Assembly (NCBI GenBank): GCA_905236535.1
Contig: CAJOQN010000096.1
Location: 1-8,875, forward strand
Direction: 5' to 3'
Source of the DNA: an uncultured Bacilli bacterium
GTDB lineage: Bacteria; Bacillota_I; Bacilli_A; RFN20; CAG-826
DNA: 8,875 nt
Numbering within the stretch: the stretch's first letter is position 1; the number at the start of each line of letters is the position of its first letter. The position numbers and the translations under genes were made by a program. The notes beneath the pieces are model-generated. The model ran no database searches. It was not told the DNA's origin and saw only the letters and a list, made by a program, of their open reading frames with translations. Shown one piece after another: positions 5,326-8,875 of this stretch.

Positions 5326-6270
5326 ATGAAAAAACAATTAATTATCTCACTCTTATCAATCGTATCCTTAACAGGATGTAACCAAACTCGAGCCGAAGTT
5401 CCTTTGAAACTTAATGTTGTCACTCCAAGTGGCGCGCCTGCTATTGCTTTTTATAAACATCTCGCGGAAAACAAATTGGAAATTAATAGCAATCCAGTAA
5501 ATGTCACCGCCTATTTTACTAATTTAGGAGCAAAGGATGTTATTGTGGCCCCCACCAATGCTGGTATTAATGCCATCACTAATTCTCTTAATCCAGCACC
5601 TTTTAAAATCGCCGCGACATTAACATTTGGTAATTTCTATATCGCCTCACTTGGAAATGATAGTGATAATGAAATGAATGAAGGCGACTATGTCGTTTTA
5701 TTCCAACAAAACAATATTCCCGATAAATTATTCCAAGCAGTCTATGGAACCAACTTTGATATTCACTATGTGAATGCCGCCTCCGATGCTGCAAAATGTA
5801 TCATCACTGGAAAAAATGAAACCGATAACAACGCGACCGTAAATTATGTTTTAATCGCTGAACCGGCTTTAACCACGGCTTTAGCTAAAAATTCAAATGC
5901 TTCTTTATATAGCGATTTGCAAAACGAATATAAAAACAAATTTCAAGGTTTAGAAATAACTCAAGCTTCTGTTTTTATCGCTAATAGTGTTTCTAAAGAA
6001 CAAGCGGATGCTTTCTTAAACGAACTTAGATTAGATGTCAGAGATCTTTTAAAGAAACCATCAATATTGAAGAATTATGTCAGTGATTTCTCCGACACTG
6101 AATTAATAGAAAAATTTAGTTCAAACGAATCCGACACTGAAGAAGTTTTAACAAATGGCAATCGCATCAATTTAAACTTCAAAGATGCTTTCACTAACAA
6201 GTCATCAATCGATCAATTTATTGCCACTCTCGGAATGGAAGCGACAAATGAAGAAATTTATTTTAAGTAA
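5326..6270 (+). CDS. ABC transporter substrate-binding lipoprotein (SsuA/NMT1-like)
   Basis: Secreted, membrane-anchored solute receptor of 314 residues. The signal peptide has a short basic start (MKKQ), a hydrophobic core and the lipobox LTGC (15-18), so C18 would be lipidated on the outer face of the membrane. The mature part begins LNVVTPSGAPAIAFYKHL, the opening strand-loop-helix of type II periplasmic-binding folds that bind small organic molecules with SsuC/TauC/ThiX-type permeases. A weakly conserved family gives no clue to the substrate; sulfonates, thiamine precursors or similar compounds are possible. The ATG has GAAGGA 7 bases upstream. The next gene overlaps by 23 bases and encodes the matching permease. 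Regulation by the divergent Crp/Fnr protein is inferred from the operator. Confidence 0.85.
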   Translation: MKKQLIISLLSIVSLTGCNQTRAEVPLKLNVVTPSGAPAIAFYKHLAENKLEINSNPVNVTAYFTNLGAKDVIVAPTNAGINAITNSLNPAPFKIAATLTFGNFYIASLGNDSDNEMNEGDYVVLFQQNNIPDKLFQAVYGTNFDIHYVNAASDAAKCIITGKNETDNNATVNYVLIAEPALTTALAKNSNASLYSDLQNEYKNKFQGLEITQASVFIANSVSKEQADAFLNELRLDVRDLLKKPSILKNYVSDFSDTELIEKFSSNESDTEEVLTNGNRINLNFKDAFTNKSSIDQFIATLGMEATNEEIYFK

Positions 6271-7012
6271 TACATCCTTTTATATATACGGTATCTTTCT
6301 CGTCTTTGGAATATGGTTTTTGATTTCCTTCACCTATGGTGCGGGAAATCTTTTATTTCCCTCTCCAATCGAGACCTTTAAAGCTTTAGGCTCTCTATTT
6401 AGAGAAAAAGATATCTATATTTCTTTAGGGTGGTCTTTGTTAAAAACGTTGATTGGTTTTCTTTCGGCTTTTATCATTGCCCTTATCTTAGGAAGTATTG
6501 CTGGAAATATTAAGAAGATTCAACTTCTTTTAAAACCATTAATTATCGTCTTTAAAAGCGCTCCAGTTGCTGCTTTTGTCTTTTTATTCCTCGTTTTAAT
6601 TGGTAGTTCATGGGCTCCGATATTTATCGTCTTTTTAATCGCCTTCCCCATTCTTTATGAATCAGTGGTTGGCGGTATCAACAATATCGATCCAATATAT
6701 TTAGATGCTGCGAAATTAGATTCAAAAAGCTATTTTAGAACCTTAATTTATATCAAAATGCCTTTATCTCTTCCTTTTATCATCGTCGGGCTAGCTTCAT
6801 CATTTGCCTTATCTTTTAAAACAGAAATTATGGCGGAAATTATTACAGGTAGCACAGCAGGAGGACTTGGTACTTTAATCTACGCTCAAAGACAAATCGA
6901 TCCTAGTAATTTAGCCCCGATATTTGCGATTACTTTGTTAGCGATTATCATTATTTTAATCGTGGATTTGATGGGTTATTTGATAAAGAAACATGTCAAA
7001 GTTATGAACTAA
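6248..7012 (+). CDS. ABC transporter permease (SsuC/TauC/ThiX-like)
   Basis: Integral membrane subunit of 254 residues with about six hydrophobic segments (roughly 11-28, 60-84, 97-118, 121-140, 174-194, 222-244). The cytoplasmic coupling loop contains an EAA-type motif, YLDAAKLDSKSYFRTLIYIKMPLSLP region (151-176), with the D-A-A and the following I-x-x-P spacing that docks the ATPase. LFPSP (36-40) and KSAPVAAF (103-110) are typical of nitrate/sulfonate/thiamine-precursor permeases. I start at ATG 6248 because it gives the normal short N-terminus and has GGAAG upstream; the frame stays open back to 6185 but that extension is only the shadow of the lipoprotein gene. It works with the preceding lipoprotein. 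No ATPase gene follows: a terminator and a convergent gene do. Confidence 0.93.
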   Translation: MKKFILSNTSFYIYGIFLVFGIWFLISFTYGAGNLLFPSPIETFKALGSLFREKDIYISLGWSLLKTLIGFLSAFIIALILGSIAGNIKKIQLLLKPLIIVFKSAPVAAFVFLFLVLIGSSWAPIFIVFLIAFPILYESVVGGINNIDPIYLDAAKLDSKSYFRTLIYIKMPLSLPFIIVGLASSFALSFKTEIMAEIITGSTAGGLGTLIYAQRQIDPSNLAPIFAITLLAIIIILIVDLMGYLIKKHVKVMN

Positions 7013-7039
7013 AAAAGCACACATATGTGTGCAATTTTT
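7011..7039. terminator. Bidirectional Rho-independent terminator between convergent operons
   Basis: A perfect 16-base palindrome GCACACATATGTGTGC (7017-7032) is flanked by a five-T tract on the plus strand (7035-7039) and by six T on the minus strand (7016-7011). It therefore serves both the transporter operon, whose stop codon ends at 7012, and the minus-strand operon, whose stop codon begins at 7040. Confidence 0.8.
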
Positions 7040-7499
7040 ATTCTTGAGGTTCTTCCTTTTTTTCTTCTTCAACTTGAACTTGAATTTCGTGTTCAGTAGT
7101 TTCCTCTTTAACTGGCTCGTTTGGAAGTTCATTATTTTGAGTTAAATCAACGGCTTCATCCTCTTGAGAAAGTTGTCTTGCGGAAGCACGGATAGCAGCT
7201 CTTCTTTGAGCTTTTTCAATATCGCGGTCTGACTTTTTGGATTGAAGTAAAAGGACAATAATAGAAGCAATCGCCGCCACTGCGACATGGATTAATCCAT
7301 ATCCTAAGAAGCCCAATCCGAAGGTTTTGGCATAGCCATTAGAGGCTTCAGCGATAGCGTTGTCGGTGCCTGGAAGAGCATCTCCAAGTAAACCTAAAAT
7401 GATGTAGGTAATACCCCAGATAGCCACTAAACCGCAAAGGGTATACCAGACGATCTCAAAGATTGAGAGTTTAAGTTTCTTATTATTTCCTTTATTCAT
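7038..7499 (-). CDS. Small membrane protein with two transmembrane segments and an acidic cytoplasmic tail, unknown function
   Basis: I do not recognise a family for this 153-residue protein. After a basic N-terminus (NKGNNKKLK) come two hydrophobic segments, about 13-38 and 60-86, joined by a short Gly/Asn/Ala-rich loop. Next is a basic stretch (88-109, many Arg and Lys), then an acidic, low-complexity tail (113-153) dominated by Glu, ending EEEKKEEPQE. By the positive-inside rule both ends lie in the cytoplasm, so the tail could serve as a contact surface; that is inference. The ATG has AAGGAG (7512-7507) 7 bases upstream and follows the stop of the 280-residue gene by 14 bases. It is the last gene of the operon. 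Confidence 0.8.
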   Translation of the reverse strand: MNKGNNKKLKLSIFEIVWYTLCGLVAIWGITYIILGLLGDALPGTDNAIAEASNGYAKTFGLGFLGYGLIHVAVAAIASIIVLLLQSKKSDRDIEKAQRRAAIRASARQLSQEDEAVDLTQNNELPNEPVKEETTEHEIQVQVEEEKKEEPQE

Positions 7500-7513
7500 A
7501 AGTCATCTCCTTA

Positions 7514-8356
7514 TTAAGCTTTAGCTTCTTGATTGGCGGCTTGTTGTTGATTGACAACTTCACCTAAAATCTTGTTAAAGGCCGTTTTCCAAACTGGTTC
7601 GCGATCTCTAACCGCGTTGGAGGCTTCTAAATTGACTTCAGAGAATAAATCTTTGAATGATTTATTGTCACGTCTATCTCTTCTGCCTTCGGTCATTTCA
7701 ACAACAGTGAGAGCCTTGTCTAAAAGGTCAAGGGTTGGGTTATCAGTGCAATGAGCGTGTTGACGAGAGAAACGGATTAAAGAAGCGAGTTTGGCTAATT
7801 CGTTTTGAACGATGAAGTTTGATTGTGGGGTTGGTTTGCCTTGGCTTTCACCCATCACTTTTTGGAATTCAGCAAAGGATTTCTCATATTCACCGAGGAT
7901 GAGCATATCAACGATACAGCGATATAATCTTTCATCTTTCATGATGAGGTCGAGGATCCCATCTTCAAGTTCGTTTCTGCTTCTAGCGTAATTGATATAT
8001 TGGAACAATACATCTCTCACAGATTCAGAAAGTGAAACGGTGGATTCTAAAATCTTAATGTTTTGAGAATGGTCCACTCTCACGGTGTCGTTCGAAACCA
8101 TGATAACTGTGGATTCATCGCTATAGAATTCGTTAACAAATTCATTGAGCTTTTCCACGAGCTTTTCGGTTTGTTCTTTGTTATCTCTTAAGAAATTTCC
8201 GAAAGCGCTGCCTTCTTCTTTTCCTTTGGTGATAACATTTTTACGATTGTTATAAACTTCGAGTTTATGTTCTCTATCAATGACATATTCCATGGTGTCT
8301 CTTAAGTTTAAGAGATAGTGATAGAGGTTGAAAATGTACTGACTAACTTGATTCAT
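7514..8356 (-). CDS. Helical cytoplasmic protein of unknown function
   Basis: A 280-residue soluble protein that I cannot place in a family. It has no signal peptide or membrane segment. The sequence is mostly charged and predicted helical, with long Leu/Ile-spaced heptad-like stretches (about 1-40, 55-78, 105-165, 183-222). A short beta-like segment STVIMVSNDTVRVDH (82-96) interrupts them, and a Pro/Gln linker follows at 174-180. FSRQHAHC (196-203) carries two His and a Cys, but this is not a recognisable metal motif. The C-terminus is Gln/Ala-rich. I start at ATG 8356, 1 base after the HAD gene's stop, because AAGGAG (8368-8363) is 6 bases upstream; the frame is open to 8419 but that part overlaps the HAD gene. 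Tight spacing with both neighbours suggests co-translation in one operon. Confidence 0.85.
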   Translation of the reverse strand: MNQVSQYIFNLYHYLLNLRDTMEYVIDREHKLEVYNNRKNVITKGKEEGSAFGNFLRDNKEQTEKLVEKLNEFVNEFYSDESTVIMVSNDTVRVDHSQNIKILESTVSLSESVRDVLFQYINYARSRNELEDGILDLIMKDERLYRCIVDMLILGEYEKSFAEFQKVMGESQGKPTPQSNFIVQNELAKLASLIRFSRQHAHCTDNPTLDLLDKALTVVEMTEGRRDRRDNKSFKDLFSEVNLEASNAVRDREPVWKTAFNKILGEVVNQQQAANQEAKA

Positions 8357-8357
8357 A

Positions 8358-8875
8358 TTATTCTCCTTCCAATACAAATTTTCTGAGTTTGAAGACTTTG
8401 GAAACCTGTGTTTTCGCATATTTCTTCACACTGGGATAGGCATGCGACATCACGAAACTATGTTCATAATATTTGTTAAACATAGTGATATCATTTCCAG
8501 AATCGCCAATCACATAAACATCGTTCGGATCAATGTTAAAGTAATGACAATAATAATCGAGGCCCTCACCTTTATTACAATCTTTTGGGGTTAATTCATT
8601 AACAATCAATGACCAGGAGGACTCGATGTTCGGATGATTTTCACGAAGAACCTTATTTAATTCTTTGGATAAAACTTTTTTGTTTTTTCCAAGGCCATAA
8701 AAAACCATCACTTTATAGATATTACCACTTTTTAAGGCCTCATCAAATATTTGATTATCCATGACAAAAGATTCGCGGTAGCAAAATTGGAATTTCCACC
8801 AAAGCTTATAGAAGAAAGCCATAATCTTCCCAACTTCAGAATTTTGTTTGATAAGGCATGGGTATTTATCCGTAG
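8358..8875 (-). CDS. HAD-superfamily (Cof-like, IIB) phosphatase, 5' truncated by window edge
   Basis: The frame is open to the right edge; 171 residues are visible and the N-terminus lies outside. CNKGEGLDYYC and, further on, VYVIGDSGNDITMF match HAD motif III (Lys) and motif IV (GDxxND, Mg2+ binding). The spacing and the tail (FVMSHAYPSVKKYAK, where Cof proteins usually have VAMGNA...VK..A) fit the Cof/YidA group of cytoplasmic sugar-phosphate or cofactor phosphatases. The visible first part is the cap domain; the nucleophile DxD lies beyond the window. An ATG at 8822 is not the start, because the motif-I part is missing and sense codons continue upstream. The tail is slightly unusual, with Ser-His-Ala in place of the usual Gly-Asn-Ala. 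The substrate cannot be told. The stop is 1 base before the next gene. Confidence 0.85.
   Translation of the reverse strand, partial: TDKYPCLIKQNSEVGKIMAFFYKLWWKFQFCYRESFVMDNQIFDEALKSGNIYKVMVFYGLGKNKKVLSKELNKVLRENHPNIESSWSLIVNELTPKDCNKGEGLDYYCHYFNIDPNDVYVIGDSGNDITMFNKYYEHSFVMSHAYPSVKKYAKTQVSKVFKLRKFVLEGE
8363..8368 (-). promoter_or_regulatory. Ribosome binding site fixing the start of the 280-residue gene
   Basis: AAGGAG on the minus strand lies 6 bases before ATG 8356 and inside the last codons of the HAD gene. It favours this ATG over a 21-codon longer start at 8419. Confidence 0.8.

Noticed and set aside
6185..6247. Longer start of the permease gene
   Set aside because: The extension lies wholly inside the lipoprotein gene, lacks hydrophobic or conserved character, and the ATG at 6248 has a suitable upstream GGAAG.
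8820..8822. ATG as the true start of the HAD gene
   Set aside because: Sense codons continue to the window edge and the protein would lack HAD motif I, so the gene is cut by the window rather than short.

Overview
The window is AT-rich DNA from a low-GC Gram-positive-type bacterium. The evidence is short intergenic gaps, Shine-Dalgarno sites of the AAGGAG type, hairpin-plus-T terminators, a lipoprotein with an N-terminal lipobox, and overlapping genes. Every tryptophan codon I checked is TGG and all intact genes have family-typical lengths, so nothing suggests the UGA=Trp code of many Mollicutes. The best guess is a member of the Bacillota (Bacilli or a relative), but the sequence alone does not fix the lineage.

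Region 1 (1-3678) is a surface-polysaccharide region. The tail of an unidentified plus-strand gene (1-123) ends at its own terminator. It converges on a minus-strand operon, read right to left, of capE, capF and capG homologues. These three enzymes convert UDP-GlcNAc to UDP-N-acetyl-L-fucosamine, a sugar donor for capsule or other surface glycans. The capE homologue is unusual: it carries an XRE-type helix-turn-helix domain at its N-terminus in one continuous reading frame with no internal start. A good promoter (TTGTCA-17-TATATT) precedes it, and a small palindrome covers the -10 box.

Region 2 (3648-7039) is a divergent regulator/transporter locus. Leftward run a Crp/Fnr-family regulator and gpsA (glycerol-3-phosphate dehydrogenase, phospholipid precursor synthesis), coupled by an ATGA overlap. 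Rightward run a substrate-binding lipoprotein and an ABC permease of the SsuC/TauC/ThiX type, with no ATPase in the window. The 70-bp gap holds a 16-bp operator, TGTGATTCAAATCACA. It matches the classic CRP consensus, and the regulator's recognition helix has the CRP pattern R-E-T-V-x-R. The operator is centred 41.5 bp before the predicted transporter start site (class II activator position) and covers the predicted start region of the regulator gene (autorepression position). The cAMP-pocket residues are not conserved, so the ligand is unknown.

Region 3 (7011-8875) is a minus-strand operon entering from the right edge. It holds the C-terminal part of a HAD-superfamily (Cof-like) phosphatase, a 280-residue helical protein of unknown function, and a 153-residue protein with two membrane segments and a charged tail. 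It ends at a terminator shared with the convergent transporter operon.

No tRNA, rRNA, CRISPR array, insertion sequence or riboswitch was seen. No stretch longer than 300 bases lacks a gene; the largest gaps (124-176, 3593-3678, 5256-5325) are described as regulatory features.
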